DNA of 15,602 nucleotides from JAUVXY01 sp964392345. GTDB lineage: Bacteria; Actinomycetota; Humimicrobiia; Humimicrobiales; Humimicrobiaceae. The notes under the pieces are model-generated. The model saw nothing but the letters and a program-made list of their open reading frames with translations, was not told the origin of the DNA and did not search any database. Positions within the stretch are counted from its first letter, which is position 1. Every line of letters begins with the position of its first letter. Where the stretch lies: assembly GCA_964392345.1 (NCBI GenBank), contig CAYMPQ010000041.1:1-15602 (forward strand), read 5' to 3'. The position numbers and the translations under genes are program-made. Positions 7,178 to 14,213 of this stretch are shown in pieces.

Positions 7178-8938
7178 ATGGACAAAAATAAAGAAACTAC
7201 CAGGGAAATAATAAATAAAAATGCAGATAAAAATAAGGGCAAACCTTTATTTAGCAGAGTTGCTTTAGACGCAATCAAAAAAGAATTTGACAAGTGGAAA
7301 AGTAGCAATGTAAGAGAATATGACAGGAACAACTGGGCCGTTACCCCACAAACTATGCTAGGCTCCGGGATACCAAGAGAAATGATTTACAGCCCGCTAA
7401 ATATCTCTGACTTAGATTACATGTCTGATCTCGGAAATTCTGGCCAGGCTCCTTTTACACGAGGAATCCATCCAAATATGTATAGAGGCAAAAAGTTTAC
7501 AATAAGGCAAATAAATGGGTTTGGGGGGCCGGAAGATACCAATGAGAGGCTGAAATTTATGATAAAAAACGGTGCTACGGGCCTAAGTGTTATTTTTGAT
7601 ATCCCAACAGTACAAATGTATGACTCCGATGATCCCATATCAAGAGGACAGGTGGGAACCTCAGGAGTTGCGATAGACTCAAGCAGCGATATGGATATAC
7701 TATTTAAAGACATACCGCTTGAAGATATAACTATTTCTATAGTAACCCACTATCCTTCAAATACTGCGATTCTTTTTCCAATGTTTTTAGCAGCAGCTGA
7801 AAGAAGAGGTATCCCATGGGAAAAGTTAAGGGGGAGCGTTCAAAATGATATTACACTGGAAGAAGTTGTAAGGAGCGGTCCAGAATACATCCCACCTCGT
7901 GATTGCTTTAGAATACAGTGTGACAATGTTGAATTTATCAGAAAAAATGTACCTAATTGGAATTTTATAACACTAAATGGTTACAACTTAAGGGACTATG
8001 GAACATCGAGTATAACTGAGATGGCAGTAGCTATTGCAAATGGCATACAAACTATAGAAACCCTAATACTAAGAGGTTACGAGGTCGATTGGATAGCAAA
8101 AAGACTTGCATTTTTCTGGTCGATTTCAAATGATTTTTTTGATGAAGTTGCAAGAATAAGAGCAGCCAGAAGACTCTGGTACAAAATAATGAAATACAAG
8201 TTCAATGCTAAAGACCCAAGATCTATGTGGATGAGGTGCCATGTTCAAACTTCAGGGATTACTTTAACCAGACAGGAGCCGTTAAATAATATCGTGCGAG
8301 CAGCCCTGCAAGCCTTGTCAGCAACACTTGGTGGAGCGCAATCGCTACATGTGGATTCTTACGACGAGGCTTACTCGGTTCCCACTGAAGAGTCTGCTTT
8401 AATTTCTTTAAGAACACAGCAGATCATACAAAGCGAGACTGCGGTAACAGAAGTGGTGGATCCGCTGGGAGGCTCCTACTATGTTGAAGCACTGACCAAT
8501 GATATTGAAAAAAGAATTTTAGATGAGGTTTCTGAAATTGAAAAACTGGGTGGATACGTGCAAGCAATAGAACGCGGCTGGATTCACCGGAAAGTAGCAA
8601 ATTATTTTCACAGTGAGCAAGCCAAGATAGAAGCCGGTGATATAAAAATAGTTGGGCATAACTGTTACAAGTCCTCTTACAAAACACCGCCTATAGATGT
8701 TTTTAAGTATCCCCAAGGGGCTGAGGAGAGGCAAAAGGAAAAATTGGCAAAACTTAAAGAAAGTAGAAACAGTAAAAAAGTAGAGAAGGCTTTAAAAAAT
8801 CTAGAGCAAGCGTGCAGAAGCGATACCAATATTGTTCCTTACTCTGTTGAATGTGCAAGGCATGGATGCACAGAGGGTGAAATTTTTAAGGTTTTCAAAA
8901 AAGCATACGGACTCTGGAAGCCGCCAGTATTCTTTTAA
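7178..8938 (+). CDS. Adenosylcobalamin-dependent acyl-CoA mutase, large subunit, atypical active site
   Basis: This 586-residue substrate-binding TIM-barrel subunit of the methylmalonyl-CoA mutase superfamily lacks a fused B12 domain, like IcmA and HcmA. The B12 subunit follows. Family landmarks are DLDYMSDLG, APFTRGIHPNMY, TIRQINGFG, FDIPT, GSVQNDI (Gln222), RLAFFW, HVQTSG (His355), LGGAQSLH and DPLGGSYYVE. Hand alignment to Propionibacterium methylmalonyl-CoA mutase gives Tyr75 to His98, Thr77 to Asn100, Tyr89 to Ile112, Ala90 to Asn113, and catalytic His244 to Asn270 (GYN instead of GYH). The Arg207 site is Arg232 or Ser233, depending on a one-residue gap. Isobutyryl-CoA mutase would show Phe and Gln, and 2-hydroxyisobutyryl-CoA mutase Ile, Asp and Gln. 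The substrate is therefore unknown. ATG at 7178 has AAAGGGGAT before it. Confidence 0.9.
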   Translation: MDKNKETTREIINKNADKNKGKPLFSRVALDAIKKEFDKWKSSNVREYDRNNWAVTPQTMLGSGIPREMIYSPLNISDLDYMSDLGNSGQAPFTRGIHPNMYRGKKFTIRQINGFGGPEDTNERLKFMIKNGATGLSVIFDIPTVQMYDSDDPISRGQVGTSGVAIDSSSDMDILFKDIPLEDITISIVTHYPSNTAILFPMFLAAAERRGIPWEKLRGSVQNDITLEEVVRSGPEYIPPRDCFRIQCDNVEFIRKNVPNWNFITLNGYNLRDYGTSSITEMAVAIANGIQTIETLILRGYEVDWIAKRLAFFWSISNDFFDEVARIRAARRLWYKIMKYKFNAKDPRSMWMRCHVQTSGITLTRQEPLNNIVRAALQALSATLGGAQSLHVDSYDEAYSVPTEESALISLRTQQIIQSETAVTEVVDPLGGSYYVEALTNDIEKRILDEVSEIEKLGGYVQAIERGWIHRKVANYFHSEQAKIEAGDIKIVGHNCYKSSYKTPPIDVFKYPQGAEERQKEKLAKLKESRNSKKVEKALKNLEQACRSDTNIVPYSVECARHGCTEGEIFKVFKKAYGLWKPPVFF

Positions 8939-8969
8939 TACTTTAAACTCTAAATTTGGAGGATTTAAC

Positions 8970-9380
8970 ATGGTCAAAAAAAATATTAAGGTTTTATTGT
9001 CTACGCTAGGGCTTGATGTTCATAGCAGGGGAGTTCTTACTGTTGCAAAATACTTAAGAGATGCTGGTATGGAGGTAATTTATATAGGAAACTCTATGCC
9101 AGAGCAGATAATTAAAGCGGCGCTGCAGGAAGACGCAGATATTATAGGTGTCAGCTCGCTGGGCGGTGCTCATCTTACTCTTGGGAGTGACCTTGTAAGC
9201 CAGGCAAAAAAAGAAGGAATTTATGATGAGAGAGTCTTTGTAATCGGAGGAGCAATCCCGGATGATGATGCAGGAAAACTAAAAGAGGCAGGCTTTGATG
9301 AGATATTTACATCTGGGGCAACAAAAGAAGTAATAGTATCTTCTATTACTAATATCTTTGAGAGAAAATTAGTAAATTAA
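8970..9380 (+). CDS. Acyl-CoA mutase small subunit, cobalamin-binding
   Basis: This 136-residue flavodoxin-like B12-binding subunit carries adenosylcobalamin in base-off/His-on form for the mutase just upstream. The signature DxHxxG is LDVHSRG, with Asp16, axial ligand His18 and Gly21. The following SxL is SSL (62-64) and the GG turn is VIGGAI (Gly93-Gly94). The length equals that of separate small subunits such as IcmB. The frame stays open upstream into the large-subunit gene, but ATG at 8970 is the natural start. It has GGAGG at 8958-8962, and the family N-terminus begins right there. It sits 31 bases after the large subunit and 18 before the acyltransferase gene, so it is clearly part of the operon. 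Confidence 0.95.
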   Translation: MVKKNIKVLLSTLGLDVHSRGVLTVAKYLRDAGMEVIYIGNSMPEQIIKAALQEDADIIGVSSLGGAHLTLGSDLVSQAKKEGIYDERVFVIGGAIPDDDAGKLKEAGFDEIFTSGATKEVIVSSITNIFERKLVN

Positions 9381-9398
9381 GAAAAAGGGGAAAAAGTA

Positions 9399-10493
9399 TT
9401 GGAAAAAAATAATGCAGTAACTAACCAGTTTGAAGATTTTATGATGTCTTCTATAAAAGGTTATGGGAAGACTATAGTATATGTTGATGGTGAGGATGAA
9501 AGGTTAGCCAGGGCACTTAAGATATTTAAAAACTACAACAGTAGCAGAACCATTTTACTCGGAAGGGAAAATATAATAGCTAAAAATATAAAAGAAGCTG
9601 GTATTAAAAAAACAGACACCATAGAAATAATAGAACCAGCCAGATATGGTAAGTTTGAAGCATATAAAAACCTGCTGATAGATAAATTTAAAGACAAGAA
9701 AAAAGAAATATCCGAAGTACAGGCAGCAGAGCTAACAAACCAGACTAATTACTTTGCTGCACTCATGCTAAAGTCAGGCGATGCCCATTGTGGAATAAGC
9801 GGATCACTGAGTGCAACTGAAGAAATGATGAGGCCGCTTATTCAAATAATAGGAACAGGGAATAAAAAAAGGTACCTTAGCGGTGCAGTAATGCAAATTA
9901 TTCCCGATTGTCCTTATGGAACAGATGGCCAGTTTCTTTTTGCTGATGTAGCAGTAATACCTGAGCCTAATGAAGCTCAAATGATTGATATAGTACTTTC
10001 AAGTTATGAGACAGCAAAGACGCTATTTAGCAGCGAACCTAAAATTGCAATGCTGTCTTACTCAACCAAAGGTAGTGCAAATAGTGAGAAGATCGATCAG
10101 ACAAGGAGAGTTGTAGAGAGAGTAAGAAAGATAAATCCTGATATAAAAATAGATGGAGAACTGCAGTTTGATGCAGCAATAATCCCAGAAGTAGCCAAAG
10201 TAAAATGTCCTAGTAGCGAGGTTGCAGGATTTGCAAATGTTTTAATATTTCCTGACCTGGCATCAGCAAATATATGCGTAAAGGTAGTTCAAAGACTTGC
10301 AAAAGCAAAATATTATGGAACGGTTATACAGGGTTCTCCAATACCATTTAATGACCTGTCAAGGGGCTGCCCTCCAATAGAGATTGTTAGATTATCGGCT
10401 ATGACACTGATGCAGGTAAAAAGGATGGAAAAGAAAAAAAATTTACTTGAATCTTCAAAAGTATTTGAAACAAAATTACAAAATTTAGTTTGA
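9399..10493 (+). CDS. Phosphate acyltransferase, Pta type (phosphotransacetylase family)
   Basis: This cytoplasmic enzyme exchanges CoA of an acyl-CoA for phosphate, giving an acyl phosphate for the kinase encoded next. The 364 residues carry Pta-type hallmarks: VDGEDERLARAL near the N-terminus, MLSYSTKGSA (218-227), DGELQFDAA (252-260), GFANVLIFPDL (277-287), and NDLSRGC (318-324). True phosphate butyryltransferases read DGPLALD at the equivalent place, so this belongs to the Pta clade although its partner kinase is butyrate-kinase-like. Substrate could be acetyl-, propionyl-, butyryl- or another acyl-CoA. The start is TTG at 9399 after a strong AAAAAGGGGAAA. No ATG near the expected N-terminus competes with it. 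Confidence 0.9.
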   Translation: MEKNNAVTNQFEDFMMSSIKGYGKTIVYVDGEDERLARALKIFKNYNSSRTILLGRENIIAKNIKEAGIKKTDTIEIIEPARYGKFEAYKNLLIDKFKDKKKEISEVQAAELTNQTNYFAALMLKSGDAHCGISGSLSATEEMMRPLIQIIGTGNKKRYLSGAVMQIIPDCPYGTDGQFLFADVAVIPEPNEAQMIDIVLSSYETAKTLFSSEPKIAMLSYSTKGSANSEKIDQTRRVVERVRKINPDIKIDGELQFDAAIIPEVAKVKCPSSEVAGFANVLIFPDLASANICVKVVQRLAKAKYYGTVIQGSPIPFNDLSRGCPPIEIVRLSAMTLMQVKRMEKKKNLLESSKVFETKLQNLV

Positions 10494-10551
10494 GTGAGGG
10501 TATAATTGTAATAAATATATAAAGGTAGGATTTGATAGGAAATATATTGAA

Positions 10552-10557
10552 AAGGGG
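10552..10557 (+). promoter_or_regulatory. Ribosome-binding site that supports an ATT start for the kinase gene
   Basis: AAGGGG at 10552-10557 lies nine bases before ATT at 10567. That ATT is exactly where butyrate kinases begin with Met-Tyr-x-Ile/Leu-Leu. GTG at 10557-10559 is in another frame that reaches TAA within eleven codons, so it cannot serve this gene. Confidence 0.55.
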
Positions 10558-10566
10558 TGTACATCT

Positions 10567-11640
10567 ATTTACAAAATATTAGCCATTAACCCTGGAAATA
10601 CGTCAACCAAAATAGGATTATTTAAAGATAAAGAACTTATAAGCTCAGAGATAATAAGGTATGATAAAGGGGAATTAGTTAAATTTAAAAAAATTACAGA
10701 TCAATTAGATTTTAGATTAAAATCAATTGATTACTTTATTCAGAAGAATAATATTGATCTTTTAGAAATTGATTTTTTTATAGGTAGAGGAGGTTATTTA
10801 AAACCTCTTAAGAGTGGGTTATATGAAATTAATAGTAAAATGATTGAAGATTTAAGAGAAGCAAAATATGGGGAGCACAGTTCAAATCTGGGGGCAATTA
10901 TTGCTTACTCTTATGCCTGTGAATACAAAAAGAAATCATACATACTTGATCCTGTATGTGTTGATGAACTAGAACCAGTAGCTAGAATAAGTGGCCATCC
11001 AGCTATTGAGAGAAAAAGCATCTTTCACGCATTGAATCAAAAAAGAGTAGCACAAATAGCTGCCAGAGAATTAGGTTTAGAGTATAGGGATATAAATCTT
11101 ATAGTAGCACACCTTGGATCAGGGATATCAGTAGCGCTTCATAAAAGGGGCCGAGTAGTGGATGTAAATCATGCAATTGATGGTGAAGGTCCATTTGCCC
11201 CTCAAAGATCTGGCGGACTTCCGGTAGGTGGTTTTCTAAGATATATTTTTGAACATAATTTAAATTATGATGAGAGCTTTAGCATGTTGTATGGGCATGG
11301 AGGGTTAGCAGCATATTTCGGCACAAGTGATTTTGCCGAGCTAATGCAGAAATACGAAAAAAATACTAATAAAAAAGTAAAAATAATAATTGATGCAATG
11401 GCATATCAGATTTCTAAATGTATAGCATCCCTATCAGCTCCTGTTTGCGGTCAAATTGATGGAATTGTTTTGACCGGAGGGCTAGCTTATTCAAAGACTT
11501 TTATTAATCTCATAATTTCAAATATAAAATTTTTAACAAATAATATATTTGTTTATTCAGGTGAAGACGAGCTTTTAACTATGGCGGAAGGTATCATGCT
11601 TGGGGTAAATAAAAAGATAGAAATTTTAAAATATTTTTGA
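10567..11640 (+). CDS. buk: Butyrate kinase-family acyl kinase, probable ATT start
   Basis: This ASKHA-fold kinase transfers phosphate from an acyl phosphate to ADP, yielding a free carboxylic acid and ATP. Read from ATT at 10567 it is 357 residues, the normal length for butyrate kinases. It begins (M)YKILAINPGNTSTKIG, followed by GRGGYLKPL, SGLYEINSKMIEDL, HSSNLGAIIAY, ISGHPAIERKSIFHALNQK, DGEGPFAPQRSGGLP, VLTGGLAYS and GEDELLTMAEG. All are classical for this family. No in-frame ATG, GTG or TTG occurs between the upstream stop (10495-10497) and ATG 10840. Starting at 10840 would remove about 90 residues with the nucleotide-binding loop. The alternatives are an unusual ATT start or a point mutation of the original ATG. 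It follows the Pta gene by 73 bases. The substrate may be butyrate, isobutyrate or another short acid. Confidence 0.88.
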   Translation: MYKILAINPGNTSTKIGLFKDKELISSEIIRYDKGELVKFKKITDQLDFRLKSIDYFIQKNNIDLLEIDFFIGRGGYLKPLKSGLYEINSKMIEDLREAKYGEHSSNLGAIIAYSYACEYKKKSYILDPVCVDELEPVARISGHPAIERKSIFHALNQKRVAQIAARELGLEYRDINLIVAHLGSGISVALHKRGRVVDVNHAIDGEGPFAPQRSGGLPVGGFLRYIFEHNLNYDESFSMLYGHGGLAAYFGTSDFAELMQKYEKNTNKKVKIIIDAMAYQISKCIASLSAPVCGQIDGIVLTGGLAYSKTFINLIISNIKFLTNNIFVYSGEDELLTMAEGIMLGVNKKIEILKYF

Positions 11641-11736
11641 TATTAAGCTAGAATATCCAACTAAAGTTTGAATAACATAAATATTTAATTTATAAATCAG
11701 GACACATGGTTAATTGACCTAACAGGAGGATAAATA

Positions 11737-12966
11737 ATGCACGAGGTAATAATGCCTAAGCTGGGGCTTACGATGGAATCAGGGGTGATTGAGAAGTGGC
11801 ACAAAAAGGAAGGAGATAAAGTTGAAGAAGGAGATGTTTTATTTGAGGTAATGACAGATAAAGTGTCTCTTGAGGTGGAAGCGTATAGCTCTGGAATATT
11901 AAAAAAGATGCTAAAAAAAGAGGGGGACGATGTTCCTGTAACAGAGGTCGTTGCATATATAGGTGGAGAAGATGAGCAAATACCAGAGGTAAAAACACCT
12001 ATAAAGGATAAACAGATAGAGACTGGAGAAAAGGATAAAGAAGCAAAAGAACCTTCAGAACCTGTTATATCGGGCAAAAAGGAACGAATGAAAATATCTC
12101 CTCTGGCCAGAAGAACAGCTAAAAAGAAGGATATAGATATTTCTAAAATAATAGGAACCGGTCCCGGTGGACGAATTATAGAAGATGATGTAGTGAAATA
12201 TGCTGAGAGTATAACAGAACAAGCTTTTGTAAAGATAAAAGAGGAACCAGTAGCTGAAGTACCCGGAAAAATAACTATAAAATCATCAGCTCCATTAAAA
12301 GGTATTAGAAAGATTATAGCTGGAAGAATGAGTTTGTCCAAGTCAACCATCCCGCACTTAGTACAAAACGTGGCTGCTGATGCTACAGATCTTGTAAAAT
12401 TGCGTGAAAGACTTAAAGAAAAAATATTATCTATCTATAATGTAAAAGTAACTTATACAGATTTTTTACTTAAGATATGCGGGATTGCTCTAAGGGAGAA
12501 TATAGAAATAAACGCTTCGCTGCAGAATGATAACTATATTATATACGATGATATAAATATAGGTCTTGCTGTATCTGTAAAAGAAGGTCTGATAGTACCC
12601 ACAGTTTTTAAATGTGATAGGTTAGGTATATTAGATATTGTTAGAAAAAGAACGGAGCTTGTAGAAAAAGCAAAAAAAGGCACCCTGCAGCTAAATGAGG
12701 TAGTAAATGGGACTTTCACAATTACCAATCTGGGCATGTTTGGAATTAGATCTTCTACGGCTATAATAAATCCCCCGCAGGCAGCGATTCTTGCTGTAGG
12801 TGAGATATACGAGGCTCCTGCGGTGGTGAGTGGTAAAATAGAGGTAAGATCTTTTGTGGAGCTTTCAGTGTCTTGCGATCACAGAATAATAGATGGTGCT
12901 GAAGCAGCAAAGTTTATGCAGAGGATAACTGAATTGGTTGAAAATCCAGAGATACTGATTATATAA
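11737..12966 (+). CDS. 2-oxoacid dehydrogenase E2 component (dihydrolipoamide acyltransferase)
   Basis: This 409-residue E2 core takes the acyl group from E1 on its swinging lipoyl arm and transfers it to CoA. Domains in order are one lipoyl domain (about 1-78, with lipoyl-lysine Lys42 in MTDKVSLEVEA), a charged linker, and the peripheral subunit-binding domain (about 118-155, SPLARRTAKK to GTGPGGRIIEDDV). A second linker and the catalytic chloramphenicol-acetyltransferase-like domain (about 185-409) follow. The active site SCDHRIIDG supplies His382 and Asp386. ATG at 11737 has CAGGAGGA seven bases upstream. It is separated from its E1 partners (4118-6058) by the mutase, acyltransferase and kinase genes, which argues that all nine kilobases serve one pathway. 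No E3 gene is in the window. Confidence 0.94.
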   Translation: MHEVIMPKLGLTMESGVIEKWHKKEGDKVEEGDVLFEVMTDKVSLEVEAYSSGILKKMLKKEGDDVPVTEVVAYIGGEDEQIPEVKTPIKDKQIETGEKDKEAKEPSEPVISGKKERMKISPLARRTAKKKDIDISKIIGTGPGGRIIEDDVVKYAESITEQAFVKIKEEPVAEVPGKITIKSSAPLKGIRKIIAGRMSLSKSTIPHLVQNVAADATDLVKLRERLKEKILSIYNVKVTYTDFLLKICGIALRENIEINASLQNDNYIIYDDINIGLAVSVKEGLIVPTVFKCDRLGILDIVRKRTELVEKAKKGTLQLNEVVNGTFTITNLGMFGIRSSTAIINPPQAAILAVGEIYEAPAVVSGKIEVRSFVELSVSCDHRIIDGAEAAKFMQRITELVENPEILII

Positions 12967-13059
12967 GCAAAAGTGGTCTTGAATTTATCATCTGGAGCCA
13001 GTTTTAACCTCTAGAATCCTGTGAAAGCTGCATTAAATGTCTGGTTTTTTAAACTAAAA

Positions 13060-13083
13060 TACTCTCCTGAAAAATGGAGAGTA
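13060..13083. repeat. 8-bp perfect hairpin
   Basis: TACTCTCC and GGAGAGTA are perfect reverse complements around an eight-base loop. A T-run precedes the hairpin on the + strand (CTGGTTTTTT) and GAAAAACAG follows it, so the stem could extend imperfectly. Neither strand has a clean T-tract right after the stem, so it is at best a weak terminator after E2. It may instead be a mobile-element end. Confidence 0.35.
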
Positions 13084-13116
13084 GATGAAAAACAGGGCAT
13101 AATTATGTAATTAATT

Positions 13117-13258
13117 ATGGCAAAAACTAAAGAATTAAAAACTACACATAGCACGAAAGTTCATTGAGAAACAAATGAAACAAACGTAAACAGTAAAAGT
13201 CTTAGGAATATCCACAAGGCAAGTAAGGGAAATAGTATTTTTAAAAAATAAAAATTAG
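13117..13258 (+). pseudogene. Possible remnant of a transposase helix-turn-helix N-terminus
   Basis: ATG at 13117 opens MAKTKELKTTHSTKVH and then stops. From 13151, in the next frame, the sequence reads ARKFIEKQMKQT, a stop, then TVKVLGISTRQVREIVFLKN. The piece VLGISTRQVREIV looks like the recognition helix region of transposases with an N-terminal helix-turn-helix, such as the ISNCY group. At least one frameshift and one stop separate the parts, and nothing resembling a catalytic domain follows. The similarity is short and from memory, so it may be coincidence. Confidence 0.3.
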
Positions 13259-13405
13259 AAAATATAAAATCTTATTAAATGTGCAGTGTGCCTTTTGATT
13301 GCTATTTTAAATTAAGTGAATTTAATGTTAGCATATTAGTTGTAAAATCTGATAAATAAAAAGTTATTGAAATTATTAACAATTGAGACTAATTGAAAGG
13401 CTAAA

Positions 13406-14185
13406 ATGCTTCTTGCAATTGATATTGGAAACACGCAAACAGTCATCGGGTTGTTTAAGGAAGAAAAACTGCTTTCCTCCTGGAGAATGGTAACTCCAAA
13501 ATATGAGACCTCAGATGAAATAGCAGCCTCTATATTTAATTTTTTGAAGAATTTAGAATTTAATCCTAAAGATGTAAAAGAGATTTCTGTTTCCTGTGTT
13601 GTCCCAAGAATACTTGGCGAGATTGTAAAAATGGGCAAAAAATATTTTAAATGCACGCCATTTATAGTAAATAGCGAAGCAAAGACTGATCTTAAAATAT
13701 TGTACGACTACCCAAAAGAAATAGGTGCTGACAGGATAGCAAATTCTGTTGCTGCTAAAGAAATTTATGGGTGTCCGGCTGTAGTGGTTGACTTTGGTAC
13801 GGCTACTACTTTTGACATATTATCAGCCAGGGGAGAATATATTGGCGGCGTGATTGCTCCCGGCATAGAGATCTCATCGGAGGCATTATTTAGGTGTGCA
13901 GCCAAGCTAAGCAAAGTTGATCTAAGTTGGCCGGAATTTGTGATAGGGAAGAATACTTATGATTGTATCCGTTCAGGGATACTGCATGGATTCTTAGGCC
14001 AGACTGATTATATTATTGACAAGATTATAAAAGAGGAAAGAAAAATGGATAGCAACTGCAGCCCAAAGATCATTGCCACCGGAGGACTTGCGGTGTTGAT
14101 GGCAGACAGGAGCAGGTGGATTGAGATCCATGACCCGGATCTAACTCTAAAAGGACTAAAAATATTAATTGATAAAAATAGATAA
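13406..14185 (+). CDS. coaX: Type III pantothenate kinase
   Basis: This protein catalyses the first committed step of coenzyme A synthesis, ATP-dependent phosphorylation of pantothenate, in the cytoplasm. The 259-residue ASKHA protein shows all CoaX landmarks. These are DIGNTQTVIG (6-15, nucleotide phosphate site), PKEIGADR (103-110, pantothenate pocket), VDFGTATTFD (128-137, with catalytic Asp129), GGVIAPGIEIS (147-157), GKNT (181-184), GFLGQTDYI and ATGGLA. Length is normal. The start is ATG at 13406 with GAAAGG just upstream. dusB begins 28 bases after its stop. A coaX to dusB order is common in low-GC bacteria, so this is probably a housekeeping operon unrelated to the cluster before it, although both concern CoA. 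Confidence 0.95.
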   Translation: MLLAIDIGNTQTVIGLFKEEKLLSSWRMVTPKYETSDEIAASIFNFLKNLEFNPKDVKEISVSCVVPRILGEIVKMGKKYFKCTPFIVNSEAKTDLKILYDYPKEIGADRIANSVAAKEIYGCPAVVVDFGTATTFDILSARGEYIGGVIAPGIEISSEALFRCAAKLSKVDLSWPEFVIGKNTYDCIRSGILHGFLGQTDYIIDKIIKEERKMDSNCSPKIIATGGLAVLMADRSRWIEIHDPDLTLKGLKILIDKNR

Positions 14186-14213
14186 TGCTTTTATTGTAAA
14201 ATATATTGAGTAA

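Larger units (their letters stand above)
12967..13405. other. Gene-poor gap between E2 and coaX
   Basis: This AT-rich stretch of about 440 bases marks the border between the metabolic cluster and housekeeping genes. It contains an 8-bp hairpin (13060-13083) and a possible transposase fragment (13117-13258), described separately. Stops are frequent in all frames I read on the + strand. I see no tRNA, riboswitch, or convincing promoter. The last bases hold a GAAAGG ribosome-binding site for coaX. Confidence 0.6.

Noticed and set aside
7178..8938. Annotating the mutase simply as methylmalonyl-CoA mutase
   Set aside because: Tyr89 and His244 equivalents are replaced, so the name would claim a specificity the sequence does not support.
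8832..8969. Longer version of the B12-binding subunit starting inside the mutase gene
   Set aside because: The extra residues come from an out-of-frame reading of the mutase C-terminus. A strong GGAGG precedes ATG 8970, and family members start there.
10840..11640. Short kinase starting at ATG 10840
   Set aside because: It would lack the nucleotide-binding N-terminus, although matching sequence continues in frame upstream to 10567.
11639..11657. Terminator after the kinase gene (GATATT...AATATC)
   Set aside because: The six-base stem is made almost only of A and T and no T-run follows, so it would not be stable.
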